The notes: generated by a model from the letters alone, not told the origin. A stretch of 64,000 nt of DNA from Bradysia coprophila (GCF_014529535.1 NW_023503501.1:4532150-4596149); one strand, 5' to 3'; shown: positions 1 through 12,588, counted from the stretch's first letter. Made by a program: numbers and translations.

Positions 1-414
1 AAATGTATGCAGACTTACCATGTCAAGGTTTACATTTTTTTTTGGTTTTTTGCTTAAATATATTTATAAATTGATAAATCATCACAACCGGACAATTTGA
101 GCTTAATGTTCATCGGTAAAAACGCAACAATATATTATCAAACACTCTACTCAAACGTGTCGGACAAATGCGAGTGTAATATAACAAGAAAGTAAGAAAC
201 AAGATGAAGCACTGGCCTTCCACAAATATTATAAGGGTTCGATTACCATGTCCGTCCAGCCTTGGAGAAAATCACACATAAAATTGCATTTGTTTATGTC
301 AAACTAATTCAAATTTTTCTTTCGCTGTCTTTTGAATGAAATTTTTCTTTAATCTTTTACATAGGGTCAGGGTCTCGTTAGCCCTAATTCGGTTAACACA
401 AAAAAGATAAATTA
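1..414. other. Intergenic, nothing recognised
   Basis: AT-rich sequence upstream of the LINE remnant. I see no gene, RNA or clear repeat. A GGTTCGATT string near 236 resembles a tRNA B box, but no acceptor stem or A box goes with it. Confidence 0.5.
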
Positions 415-1394
415 CAGTTCCCCTTAACCTCAAATCGGTCAATGTTGGCGTACCCCAAGGGTCTGAGATGGGACCATTGAATTTCATTATCTATATCAAC
501 GATTTAATGAATCTCGATCTGATTGGTCAACTGGTTCTGTATGCGGATGATGCTGCCCTGATCTATGCACTCGACACCCCACAAAGCCTGGAGAATGCAA
601 TGCAACATGACATTGATTTGATTCACCAATGGCTATGCAGGAATAAGTTATCACTCAACGCTGGGAAAACGTGCTACGTAACGTTTGGTCGTGCGAAGAA
701 CATCGACAATATCCGAATCACCGTGGACGGAACCGTAATCGAACGAGTCAAGAAATACAAGTACTTGGGACTTGTCATTGATGAAGACCTGAACTTCCAT
801 TCCCATGTTACCCACATAAAAAAACAGATCACACCGTTCATTTCGTTAATGTGGCGTAAAGGGAAATACATACCGATGGCGAAACGGAAACAATTGTACT
901 TTGCATACGTTCAAAATCATCTGACGTACATGTTACCAATCTATGGAGACTGCGCTGGATACAAACTCAAGGAATTGTAAACCCTGCAGAATCGATGCAT
1001 CAAAGCAATTTATCGATTGGACAGATACACGTCGACAACGTATCTGTACAGCACCAGCATGCTTCCGATGGCCGAACTTGCTGAATTCGAACGAATCGTT
1101 ACAATTCATAAACTTGTCAACTCGCTAACCAAGCACAATTTCCATTTCACCAACAATGGAGATGTACATGGTCGATCTACCAGAAGGAATTCACAGATCC
1201 ATATATTTAACCAACATTCTTCCATCATGTCCGCAAATGCTGCGTTGTCAACTGCTTTAAGTGAATATAACTCTATTGATAGTGAAACTAGAAAACTGAC
1301 GAACTTAAGAACGTTTAAAGCTAAAGTAAAACTGAAAATTATGAGTGATAGTGACAAATGTCGTGCAATTTCGCCCTACTATTTTATAAACTGA
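415..1394 (+). pseudogene. LINE reverse transcriptase remnant with one nonsense codon
   Basis: The frame is open from about 415 to 1394 except for one TAA at 978-980. The flanking residues (KEL, stop, TLQNRCIK) read through naturally, and a single base change from GAA (Glu) would explain the stop. RT motif C (YADDAALIY) lies near 540-560. The following segment (KYKYLGLVID) matches the region after the active site in jockey/CR1-type RTs. No endonuclease domain or first ORF is present. With only one visible disabling mutation, the insertion seems fairly young. Confidence 0.85.
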
Positions 1395-1521
1395 TTATGC
1401 TGTGATATTATCTTCTTTCTGTTATTTTTCATATGTTGATGCTTGTTTTTGTTATCATTATCCAAACTATTGTGCGAATTATTTAACGAGATCCAAACTG
1501 AATCAATAAAAAAAAAAAAAA
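415..1521 (+). mobile_element. 5'-truncated jockey/CR1-type LINE, 3' end
   Basis: This is the 3' part of a non-LTR retrotransposon. It starts inside the reverse-transcriptase domain, just before a VPQGS motif of the GVPQGS type, carries the catalytic YADD box, and runs through the thumb and C-terminal region. It ends with about 110 bases of 3' UTR and a poly-A run at about 1507-1521. The missing 5' end and the A-tail are typical of target-primed insertion. The clade assignment (jockey versus CR1 supergroup) rests on general resemblance only. Confidence 0.85.
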
Positions 1522-4500
1522 CAATATTGTAAGACGACAAAGCCTAAATTGTATTCCACTCGGCACTTTAATTGGAATGATAATAAATACAAATTTTCAA
1601 AAAAAAAAATTGATCCGATGCGTATTGGTTTTGAAATATTCTGTCAGTTTCTGAAGTCATTCAGTCTTACCATCAATACAAAACACCAGCGACTGAAGAT
1701 CATATTACAATAAAAAGTACCGACCACATACCAAGCTTATGAAATCTAATGGAATTAAGAAAAAATGCATTTTGAAAGTACGTTGATTCTCTCAACAGTC
1801 TAAACTTAACAAAATTCCTTATTGCTGCAATTACTACTAACGTTTTGAGCAACACATTTCGTCTTCTTGAAAATGTTATGCTCGTGAAGTATGCAAAATA
1901 TCAACTATTCAATGCAGAAAATCGACACCAAAGACCCCATCATACTGGGCATATTTTACAGCATCAAGTTCACATCCAATACTCTCTCTCTAGCAACCAA
2001 ACTACTGTCAAAATGTAAAATAATGTTTGTAGAATATAAATAACTTGAAACTCGGTTCCTGAACTCGGTTTGTAGAATACAAAGAAATAAGGTGTGAATT
2101 TGACACAAAGAGCTGATAGTTTGTTTGCTAGAGAGAGTATCGTCTCATCCTATGTATCACACCAAAACAAAACAACCTCCAATTCAATTGTAATTGTCGC
2201 TCCATATCTTCAATCTGAACTCATTACATTATTTGAATCGATTCCCTCAACGTCGATCTGTGAACTGTTTATTTATGCAAAGCGATTTCAGAAAGTGATT
2301 ACGGAAGCAAAAGATCACAGAAATTATTGCCATCTTTCTTTCCAATGCAGAAAAAATCGAAAGATAATGTGCATCGCGGCTCATCAACAAACAACACTCT
2401 ATATGCACAAAGAATCAGTATGTGCACGGTGCATACCTTATATTTACCATTCCACTTTGTCAACGTCGAATTTCATTTTACAATCAAATCGGAATTTTCA
2501 TTCAGATTTCGATGCATGTTAGTTTTTAATATGGCATGGCTCGGACTATTTTTTGTTGTTTTGTGGGAAACAAATAGAAAAAAGAACGGATGATGAACTA
2601 TGTAACACTACAAAAATGTATATGTAGAAACGTAAAGAGAGTGGAAGAAGAGACCGTGTCTTCTTTTACAGCTATTATTAAACCAACAACAACACCAGGG
2701 CAGATGCATAATATGATAAAAAATTAAAGAAAACACAATAATTGTGCGCGCTAAACTTACCTGAACGAATAATAATGTATAATAGTAAAGTGTACGAAAT
2801 ATTACAGTGTATGCCACTTGTATAATATGTAATTGAAATAAAAATGCACCCGATCAACAAAACATCACAACATCCACTAATGCAGAGCAATGATCGCTGT
2901 TCTTTGAATTTTGATGAGAAATTTCCCTCATTCTTCGCGGTTATAGGAAACCTCCGTTGACCTGGAGAGGCTCCACATTTTTGTTCAGTCTTTCCTTTTT
3001 TGAACTTTATTTTCTGGTTAAATAACTTATTCCAACGCGCTTGAAGCATGAATGATCATAGTGGTCAGCTTTAGAAAGCTGTACGATACACTGTGCAGTT
3101 TTAGTACTCTATTCAGAGTACCACTCATTATTTGCTTATTCAAGTTGCTTATTCTCGCCATTAAAAAAATATCATAAGAAGTGAAGTCAGCTCACTATAA
3201 TATAGGGTGTGGGACTACCTACGAGTTTACCCTGAAAACAAAAAAAGAGACATCCTTCTTTCTATAGATGAATACGGTCAATTATTGAAGTTTTGTCCTG
3301 AAAACTACAACAGCGCCATATTCAACTACAGAAAATTTGCTGATAAGTGTTGAAAGCATTAACAAGATCCATGCCCCAAAGAGCTCTGACATAGCGTGGC
3401 CTCAACGGAAAATTGTCGTGAATTTTTAGTGTACCAACATTTTTGCGTTTCTAGTGTGGTGATCTGCGTGACCTGTTGATGTAAAACCTTGTTTATGTAA
3501 GTTTACCAATTGCACCTTTCGTAAAAATTTTTTGTCAAGCCCTCGGCTAAGCCTATATTTGTATACCAGCCCAGCTGCCAATATAAACTATTTCTTTAGA
3601 CAGCGTGGTAACCTGTTAATAACGACAACGACGACAAAATAAATCAGTTCTATTCTATTGAGGTGATCTAATATAATAATAAATGTACCAATATGTCCAA
3701 ATAGCGAATTATAAGAAAAACGAAATTTCCATGATTTATCGTATGATATGCTTGCAAAATATTCAGAATTAGTAGAATTGGCAAAGTGGAAATCAAGATA
3801 AAATGTTGGTCATTGCATGCAGCCGCAGCGTTTCTCCAATTGTCAGCTAATATTCTATAGTAGTTTTTGTAGTTTTCAGTATAAAACTTCAATAATGACC
3901 GCATTCACGAAACGATCATATTCAGCTATTAAAATAAAGGCGTGGCTTTTGTAGTTTTTAGTATAAACTAGTATAGATTGTGGGAACATATTATCGTCGG
4001 TCTTTTGAGATACGAAAATGAACTATACTCACATCCTCTATTAAACTTAGATAATGGGCTAGTCATCTGGTATCGACAAGGATTAAAAGGATAGGCGATA
4101 AGCTCTGGTCAGTATTCTCTTATACAGCGAAATACATGATAAAAATACTGAAGTGATAGATTTTGTATCAAGAAGAACTAGGAGATAATTTACAATTTTT
4201 TGAATGACATGTTAATAAGCTAATCGATGAGCAATGGTAAGAATGCGAATAAAAAAAAGAAATTGAGAGAAACTATTCCTATCTTACAATGCTACAACTT
4301 GAGTCGACCTGCATTGGCATTAGCATGAAATTCGGACACAATACTGTGAATGAAATCAACCGACGAAAGGAACGGACAGTGAGTAACCAAATGAAAAAAT
4401 GAATGGTGAAGGAAGGCTATATGAGACAAAACGACTATGTCAGGATTCAAAAAGGTACAGAGCCCAACAGAATGAGAAAAGGTAAAGTCAAAAATGGAAA

Positions 4501-5479
4501 AAGTAATTTATAAGAACTGATAAAGTAGCTAGTCCGACCACATATAGCGTGCAACGGTGGTTGAGTTAGTTACCACAGAAAGTACTCTGTGGTATATAAG
4601 GAACTAGTAGACCAGAGTGGTCTGCCCTACACTTATATAATTCAGAACACACATGAGGGTAGCCGAGAGAGTGAAGACGCTTTAATGATGTGTGTTTTGA
4701 ATGTAATCAAGGAGAACGAAAAGGGGGGATTAGGGCCAGACTCACAATCAAGCCGAAGTCCTCACGTCCAATGTTCTCATGGGATCACTCACAAGGAGCA
4801 CGTTTTGGTTACTCAAGTCAAGTCAAGTCAAGTCGACAGATTTAATGATTTCGTTGCAATACTCTTGCCGCTTCTAACAGGTCAAAGGATCAGAATATTT
4901 CGTTAAAGAATGAGTATTTCCATTCACTGTCCTCTCACAATTTCTACCTTAAAATTGGATGAAGCCGTTTACCAAATCTTTTTGCAATAAATGAACACAA
5001 CTATGGCGAAACCCACAAAAAAATTGTTGACCGCAATGTCTGAACAAATTTTTTTTCCTAAAAATAATTTTTGCCTAATTACCATTTGATTCAATATGCA
5101 ACGTTGTTGAACGGGTACACGGTAACTTCAATGGTAATTTATGCGCACAAATAGTTGATGATGGGTTACAAAAATATAATTATACTGCTGGTTGTTATAC
5201 TCGTTACCGCTCCGTCGTACGTCTGATAGCAACCCGAAGAGATACCATATTACATATTCGCGCCAAATTTTCTCGATTAAGAAAGGAAACGCATATTAAG
5301 TGTGAACACTTTTTTTTCTTCTGTTGTTTCTTCATTGAAAAAGAAAAGACCATCTCCACGAAGCCATGCACTCGTAATCTTTCAAAGAAACTATCATATG
5401 TGTATGCAGAATATTTTATTTGGAGCTCTTGTCTTCTTATTTTTTCACGTTTACTTTATAGGCAAAGTGAATGGTATCG
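1522..5479. other. Intergenic, no supported gene
   Basis: About 4 kb of AT-rich sequence. Open frames near 2094-2593 and 4589-4906 have no signal peptide, recognisable motif or convincing splice context, and I do not call them. A stretch near 3540-3650 ends in a GACAAC-type microsatellite before AATAAA and may be the tail of an old retroelement. Nothing else is interpretable. Confidence 0.5.
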
Positions 5480-5488
5480 TATATAAAA
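5480..5488 (+). promoter_or_regulatory. Likely TATA box of the Tweedle gene
   Basis: TATATAAAA lies about 220 bases upstream of the Tweedle ATG at 5707. That would put transcription start near 5510-5515 and leave a 5' UTR of about 190 bases. Cuticle genes commonly have TATA promoters. The assignment is by position only. Confidence 0.5.
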
Positions 5489-5706
5489 CGGCACTTCACG
5501 TTTGAAACAAAAGTAGTTGTTTTTATTTAGTCAACGTTGTCGGGAGAGCTGTACAAAGTTTACGAGGCTTAAGCTTCTTCTTGTTTTAGTTTTTCAAAAT
5601 AAAAAAAAAAACAAGAAATTTAATTTTATATACGCGCAGCACCGTGCAGTGGATATCTCAGTGATTTTTTTTTTATTTATTTAAATATTTTACAATTTTG
5701 GATAAC

Positions 5707-7834
5707 ATGAAATCCTGTGTGGTAGGTGAAATCGAAAGCATTGAGTTTAAAAAATGAAGAGAAAATTTAATCAAAAAATTCAAATATTAGTTTCTCTTGA
5801 GTATTGTGTCGATTGTGCTTGGTCGTCCCGAGCCACCATCACCTTACCAATACAACGCACCATCGCCAAGTTCTAGTTATGGACCACCGTCGCCAAGTTC
5901 CAGCTATGGTGCACCATCGCCAAGTTCCAGTTATGGGCCTCCAGCCCCACAATACGGAGTACCCAGTCAGCCACCAGTAATTCATAAACATGTCTATGTA
6001 CATGTACCACCGCCAGAACCGGAATACGTTGCTCCAAGGTATTAAAGACAATTTTCATTATCACAAATTTTCGGTTCGGGCTTATCGGGATGTGTCACAT
6101 TAGCGAATTATAGGAAAGATGAAATTTTATTGTCCGTTTCAAATTGGCTGACTATGTCAATAGAAGTTGTTTTTTAGCTGTTCAAAACTAAAGACTTATT
6201 CGAATAAACTTTCATTTTTCTTATAAGTCTCTAATATGATACATCCCGCTTCTGCATTTAACTGTTCATATAAGATGATGTTCATCTCTCATTTCGAGAA
6301 TATGAGTAATAATGGGTCGTATATCGTCTACATTTTACACATAGACTTCATCAAACTTGATAAGTAATCACTATTTTTGAAACGGTAGCGGTTCTAGAAA
6401 TGAAGCAATCATTACAAATGCTAATTTTTGCAATATCTCAAACTGAAAAGATACATCAATTATCTCCTGTATTGCATGTGTTATACGATACTTAATCAGT
6501 CGAAAGTCGCAAAAAGTTTGACTTTATTGTACGGTAGCGAATATGATATTAAATAAGCCAGTGCGGTAGTTATTTGTTTGGGAAGGAAATAGGGAAATTA
6601 CACCAAGGGTGAAGGCCAGAACAGAGCAAACGCAAAAAACCGCCCGAGTTGGAATTTCCTATTTTCTTCCAGAGGTGAACACCACGTTATTCACTGCATT
6701 ACAACAAAGACATCAATTTGTTACATCATTTTTCAAAACAAATAGAAAAGTGTCAGTTCGGAGATGAAAATTACTATTTTCTCCTTTGTCAATAAAAGAG
6801 GGTTGAAAATATAAATTTTTCCCCCGAACTGTCATCAGATGGAACGTCAACAAAACATCATTTTCTCATGGTCCTTCCAGTGAGAAAACAAGGTTGATAC
6901 AAACAATAAAAGCAGTACACGCCAGTTTGATTGACCTAAAAAAAATCGCCTCGACATTTATTATTTCACTCCTCTACCGCTACCTTCATGATTTGATAAT
7001 TCTCGTTATCTAGGACATAAAAACACTATCTAAGACCGGCCGAGCTATACTACCTTGAAAGACCTTGTAAAAGATCCTCGGAGATTGATTTTTCTCATTT
7101 TCAAGAATTAAAACAAGAAACTGACTTTTTGCCACACAGTATGACAAGATGCATAGATTAGTCTTAAGATTAAGATATCTCTTCAATTGAGTTCTTAGCA
7201 CAAATTTGCACCTTAGATATTGGTTTTCCCACATTTTTTTGCCGTCTAATGTTTTATTTCTTTACTGTCGACGACGTCTTGTGTATGCATGAATGAATGA
7301 ATTTGAATTGAATAACTGGAAGAAAAGATTAGACAGTGGATAACTCACTTTAGTTGCGATAATTGCCTCTAAACGACATCATTAGAGAATCCAAATCAAA
7401 ATGATTAAATATAGCCCACAAACTCTTTGAAGTTAGAGCAATTGCTGTCTATCAGTTGGATTCAAATTATCAATACAAACACTATCCTTTCCAGACGACC
7501 AATATCATTCCCTCCGCCACAAAAACACTACAAAATTGTGTTCATCAAAGCGCCATCACCTCCAGCCCCAACAGCACCCGTAATACCGCTACAACCTCAA
7601 AACGAAGAAAAAACCTTGGTGTACGTTCTGGTAAAACGTCCCGACGAACAGCCCGACATTGTCATCCCAACTGCAGCACCAACGCAGCCCAGCAAACCGG
7701 AAGTCTATTTCATTCGGTACAAGACGAATAAACAGGAATCGGGACCATATCCAGAAAGCATTGCACCGGCTCCATCCGGAGACTATGGAGCTCCGCCAGC
7801 ATTGCCCAGCAGCTCGTATGGCGTGCCAAATTAA
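5707..7834 (+). CDS. Tweedle-family (DUF243) cuticle protein, 3 exons
   Basis: Predicted structural protein of the cuticle, secreted by epidermis. I assemble exons 5707-5721, 5791-6038 and 7495-7834, giving 200 residues; all junctions are GT-AG and in phase. Exon 1 plus the start of exon 2 encode a signal peptide ([16 protein letters not shown]). Next comes a low-complexity region with three PSPSSSYG-type repeats. The Tweedle core follows: [13 protein letters not shown] at the end of exon 2, joined across the intron to [18 protein letters not shown], then [18 protein letters not shown] and [13 protein letters not shown]. These conserved blocks define the family. The C-terminus returns to a SSSYG-rich tail. 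The short first exon ending within the signal peptide is common for cuticle genes, whereas the 1,456-base second intron is long for this window. Family assignment is firm; the specific paralogue is not determined. Confidence 0.9.
6039..7494 (+). other. Long intron 2 of the Tweedle gene
   Basis: The intron begins GTATTA within CCAAG/GTATTA and ends TTTCCAG. It splits the Tweedle core between the [11 protein letters not shown] and RPISFPPP segments, completing a split AGA codon. Read straight through, the exon would stop two codons after the donor. No gene or clear element is seen inside it. Confidence 0.75.
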
Positions 7835-8879
7835 TTATTTTGTTTATTTTTTCTGTATAAAGTTAAATAATGTAATTGCCAAATGAGATTTTGGATTAGA
7901 TCATTTTTCGATGGGAGAACGATCTTAATTATGATTTAATGGGAACGGTTGGTAATGTAATTGACCAAGAAAAAAATCTTTTTTTTTTGGCTTTTACATT
8001 GCAATGAAGTCTTTATCTGTTGTGTAAGTGTTATAACAACTGGTACATTCATTTCATAATTTATGTAAAAAAAAATTAAAAACAATTTTTTAGCGTTAAT
8101 TAAACGAATTTTTTTCTTTGTCTATTTTAGTCTGAGTTATTTCTTTTTTATCGTGTGTAGCTTCAGAACGACATGATGATGATAGATACAAATTGCTGAA
8201 ATAATTCACATATAAACACTTTCGCTTCTTGTTGAACGACAACTGAATTACCAGAGAGAAAAAAAAACAGGCATTTTATGGAAGAGGTACTTAATCATAG
8301 TCTATGGTTTAGTCACTTTTTGTTTTCGTTGATATTCGTCAAAGTTTTATTGGTAATTAGAGTCACTTTTAATGTGATCGAACATTACACGGTATAAAAC
8401 TGAGCGGTTTGAATGGTAATTTGGTACACACGGCATGTTAAAAATTAATTAATTTGTTTAGCGTGAAAATTTATGAAAAACAACTTAAAGACCGAACAGA
8501 TTGTTTAGAAAAAAATCTGACAAAGCGAAGATTCTGAGCATGCCGATTTTTTTTTCTCGCAAGAACGATCTATCACTGCATATCGGTGTCACACCCAAAA
8601 GATCTGTGGAACAAACTAGGTCCCACCTTTTGGGCGGGTCAAGTCCCTTGATTGACAATTTTTTCAATATATTTTTGACCAATTTCATTGTTGAACTTCC
8701 GAAGGATCACTGATACAAATGCCTACATTTAATATATCGATTACTGTAAACATTACAACGAAATTTGACAGAAACAGTTTTTCAAATAAACCTTCGAAGA
8801 CCGAATGATCTTTGAGTTCTCATTTTTCTTATAAATTTGCAGCAAGATTTTCAATCAACCACAAATCGTAAATAAAATG
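7835..8879. other. Intergenic, nothing recognised
   Basis: AT-rich 3' flank of the Tweedle gene, with several poly-A and poly-T runs. Two open frames on opposite strands near 8485-8713 mirror each other and look fortuitous. Confidence 0.5.
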
Positions 8880-9520
8880 CGACTCGTGTGAATTACGGCC
8901 CTCGCTTCGCTCTGGCCGCAAACTTCCCACTCGTATGAGCTATCTATTATTCTGTTTGATTGCCATTTTGTCATATTTAATCAGAGTAGATGCGAAGTTT
9001 TACAAATGTGGAACGATGAGAGGACTCTTTCACTTTGGTAAAAATTAAAAAAAAAACGATAGATGTTCTTCTCTTACAGTTTTGTACAAAAAGGAAGTCC
9101 CCGGTATTTTACAAAACCGTCACTCATGAATAAAATGTGGATGGTAATAAACGACCGATAAATCAATTAATTTTTTTTTTCGTTTCTTCACTTTTGTCGA
9201 TTCAGAAAACGACAAAACGTCTTTAAGTTACATTTTGTAAAAGGATGAATTCCCTAGGAACGACCCGCCTTTGCTTTATATTTCCAAAATCGACAAAGAG
9301 TGAACGAAAGACAATTTGTTTTTACTTTTTACTGATTTACTGAAGAGGTGCCAGCGACATGTACCACATTTCTATCGGTATTTTATTATTTTTATCGGTA
9401 AAATTGAATTTTTCTATTGGTCGAATATAATATCCCATAAAATCATTACGACTCGTGAGAATTACGGCCCTCGCTTCGCTCTGGCCGCAAACTTCACACT
9501 CGTATGGGAGTTGTAACATA
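8880..9520. repeat. Two direct copies of a GC-rich hairpin motif (8876-8940, 9445-9512)
   Basis: Both copies share an ACTCGTG start, a GAATTACGGCCCTCGCTTCG core, then CTCTGGCCGCAAACTTC and an ACTCGTATG end. The core can fold as GGCC with a CTCGCTTCGCTCT loop and GGCC. The copies are about 570 bases apart in the same orientation with nearly identical sequence. They look like ends or fragments of a dispersed repeat. Confidence 0.75.
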
Positions 9521-9737
9521 TTTTGTTTGATTGTTGGAATAATGAATTTAAAAAAAATATTCAGAAATTTGTTGAGAATGACTTATATCTCATATTGCCT
9601 ACAAAGAATGATGGTAAATCATGATCATAAATGAATGATCATAAAATTTCCTACACTTTTCAATCATAGTGTGCTCATGACATTTTTCTGCCGTAAGACC
9701 TTGAGTAAAAAAACATCTTTCTTTGGTAGTAGACGCA

Positions 9738-10158
9738 TTAAATTTGTTAGTCAACTATCAAGTTGTTAGTCAACTATCAAATTTGATAGTCAACTATCAA
9801 GTTGTTAGTCAACTATCAAGTTGTTAGTCAACTATCAAGTTGTTAGTCAACTATCAAATTTGATAGTCAACTATCAAATTTGATAGTCAACTATCAAATT
9901 TGATAGTCAACTATCAAGTTGATAGTCAACTATCAAATTTGATAGTCAACTATCAAAGTTGATAGTCAACTATCAAATTTGATAGTCAACTATCAAGTTG
10001 TTAGTCAACTATCAAATTTGATAGTCAACTATCAAGTTGTTAGTCAACTATCAAGTTGTTAGTCAACTATCAAATTTGATAGTCAACTATCAAGTTGATA
10101 GTCAACTATCAAATTTGATAGTCAACTATCAAGTTGATAGTCAACTATCAAATTTTTA
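9738..10158. repeat. Near-palindromic satellite array
   Basis: About 25 tandem units, each 16-20 bases, built from TTGATAGT-CA-ACTATCAA, an 8-base inverted repeat with a two-base centre. Units alternate irregularly between variants with GTTAGTC and GATAGTC and with AAATTT or AAGTT spacers. No open frame or flanking terminal repeat is evident. The pattern fits unequal exchange or slippage of a self-complementary unit. Confidence 0.95.
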
Positions 10159-11677
10159 GCAGTTCACTAACAAGAAATGTTTACCGGTTAGAGGCTGGGC
10201 ATGTAGTGCCGAAATTTTTCTTTCTACTTGTTTCAGGCACATTATCGAAAACATACTTATACGATTTACACACACTACGCAACAAAATCAAATTTCATCA
10301 AAGTAACTTTTTCGATTGAGGCTATAATCAACAGTGTAAAATCCTGTTTTTCTGGGATAGCTTCCAGAATCACCCAAATTGGTTGAAAATTACTCAAGTT
10401 ATCGTGCCCTCAACGATTTTTTGTTACCCACATTTAACGTTTTTCATACCATTTCATACATTTCAATCACAGTGAACTTTTTTGTTACCCACATATTTCG
10501 GTATTTTCTGGTGTAAGACCCTGACTTTCAGTCAAGGGAATAACGTGTCCTTTGATTATATATAAGTTGCACAATAGCTTTGGAATTGTGCTGCATTGAC
10601 TGGATTTTTTTTACAGAATCTACCTGAATCTTGTCTATCTGAAAAATCCAGATCAAATGTAAACAAAATTTTGACTAAAAATGCCGGCCTAATCTGTTTC
10701 AAGCTGATTTCTTTTCTTGTTAGGAAAATCTCGAACCAATAGAAAGTTGGGAGAACTGTGCTCATTTTGTCAAGTCGAGCATCCCAGGTTCATTGTTTAA
10801 CTACTCCTAAGCTGTAATCGAACTTACACCGTTTAGCTCTCCGTTTACTTTTTAACGATAAGAAGTTGGAGGAGCTTCCATTGTTCGTAAACGTTCGTAA
10901 ACATAAGTATAAGTATGTGGACAAGATCTTTTTCGTAATCCCGATTTGTGGCTTTCACCTGTCACAGCACCTCTATTTGACTACTAATCTACCCTACAAG
11001 GCATAAAGACTTAGTGCAAGATTTAGAGAGAGTATAAAATTCTATCACAAAATCGAAAAATTGGTGAAGCGCAAACGATTTCAATAAATTAACAGAATTT
11101 GTGGAGCACTGCGACAATTTTACGGAAATCGTAGGTGTTCAATGAAGTGACCTAGCGCTGCACTCGAATTTACCATGGGTTTTTGAGGATTTGCAGTACC
11201 ATTAGTGGTTGAATTTTAGCTTTTGTTTAAGTTGGAACGAAATAAATCTTTCTTCGGAAAATATCGTTCAAGTCCAACTTAGATTACCAAAAAAAAATTG
11301 CTGCTGTGACGATTCGTTGTTGATGTATCTTCTTGTTACAATCAACCGGATACCACTTCTGAAAAATCGTGTTCATCAAGACTTTTGTTTAAATACCTTT
11401 CAGTTTCACCGAACAATTATCTGATGTTTTGTGTGAAAAAACGTGCACAATAGACGCAGTTAAAAGTGCAACTCAGAAATGGGGGAAAAAAATCACAAAT
11501 ATAATTGTATGCAACAAACGGATGGAAATTATCATAATACTGCCATCAAAACGACACCTGAATGAAATGTGAAATAAAAAAGTTATTGTTGCGATGCAGA
11601 TTACGATCAGACGAAGAAATTAAGCGGAAAATCGTCTGTAACTAATTCATTAAGCATGTAATTTGTAAATCACACTC
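10159..11677. other. Intergenic, no supported gene
   Basis: AT-rich sequence. A TTTTTGTTACCCACAT string occurs twice (near 10420 and 10480), suggesting decayed repeats. No gene is recognised. Confidence 0.5.
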
Positions 11678-11683
11678 TTTATT
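11678..11683 (-). terminator. Polyadenylation signal of the Gly-rich gene
   Basis: AATAAA on the minus strand, about 96 bases past the TAA stop of the Gly/Ala-rich secreted protein gene. Confidence 0.55.
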
Positions 11684-11778
11684 TAGCCACAATATATCTA
11701 CACAATGGTGCTGTTTCCTAACGAAATACATTATTGCTGACGAATAGCATACAGCTGACCTGAGTTTCTTTCATTTAT

Positions 11779-12489
11779 TTATCTGCCTGCTCCGGCTCCA
11801 GCACCACCGCCACCATTTGCTCCAGCGCCACCGCCTACGCCACCTTTAACACCAAAGCCTCCAATTGGAGTGTCGAATCCAGCTTCACCTGTTCATTAAT
11901 TGATTAATTAATTTAAAGAGCCTTTTTCGTACACTGTCCTCGTGATTTAATTTTACATTAGGATAAATGTAGATTGAACGAAGGCCTAATATTTTTGAAA
12001 TGATTCCTAAAATGACAGAAATTTTGTGAATCTTTGAAGGAATCTTTGTGAATCCGTTCTCAAATATTGGCCTTGCATTGAACCGTGCGGGAGTGTCGTT
12101 ATTGACTGCGAACACTCAAAACACTATAAAGGTAGCATATGCTACGGTATTCAATTGGTATTCTTATCTGATTAAAAGAAGAATTTTTCACTCAGTAATT
12201 CTACTGTAATGTGAATTGTAGGAACCAAATTTTAAATGGTCATCAAAATCTCTTTCGATCAACACTCAACACTTACTTCCCATTCCTGCACCTGCTCCTG
12301 CTCCAGCCCCAGCGCCAGCTCCACCACCTGGACCATCAAAACCTCCAGGCGGCCCTTGTTGAGCACTTACGTTCTGATTTAAAAAAAAATTGATTCATTC
12401 GCCGTTCGATTAGTTATAAATTTAGGGTAACTTACCGCAATCAAAACAAGGAAAATCGACAGGAAAATTAGCGACGAAAAAGACTTCAT
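11779..12489 (-). CDS. Small secreted Gly/Ala-rich protein, 3 exons
   Basis: An 86-residue predicted secreted protein whose exons are individually too short to stand out. Exons on the minus strand are 12489-12436, 12373-12277 and 11888-11779, all GT-AG and in phase. Exon 1 is a signal peptide (MKSFSSLIFLSIFLVLIA); cleavage probably follows NVSA. The mature part starts QQGPPGGFDGPGGG, has a GAGAGAGAGAGMG run, a middle SEAGFDTPIGGFGVKGG segment and a second GGGGAGAGAGR tail. A TATAAATA box sits about 100 bases upstream and AATAAA follows the stop. The composition suggests a structural, silk-like, cuticular or glycine-rich antimicrobial peptide role; I cannot tell which. No cysteine is present. 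Confidence 0.8.
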
Positions 12490-12588
12490 TTTTGAGATAA
12501 CTTTTCAGGACGATAGATTGATAATGCACAGTTTGTATGCACTTGACTGTTTAATTGATTCTAATTTGAAATGCAATCGTCAATCGAG

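Noticed and set aside
236-246. GGTTCGATT resembling a tRNA B box
   Set aside because: No matching A box, acceptor stem or cloverleaf; no tRNA found anywhere in the window.
9738-10158. Repeat array considered as a CRISPR
   Set aside because: Units are 16-20 bases with no unique spacers, and the context is eukaryotic; it is a satellite.
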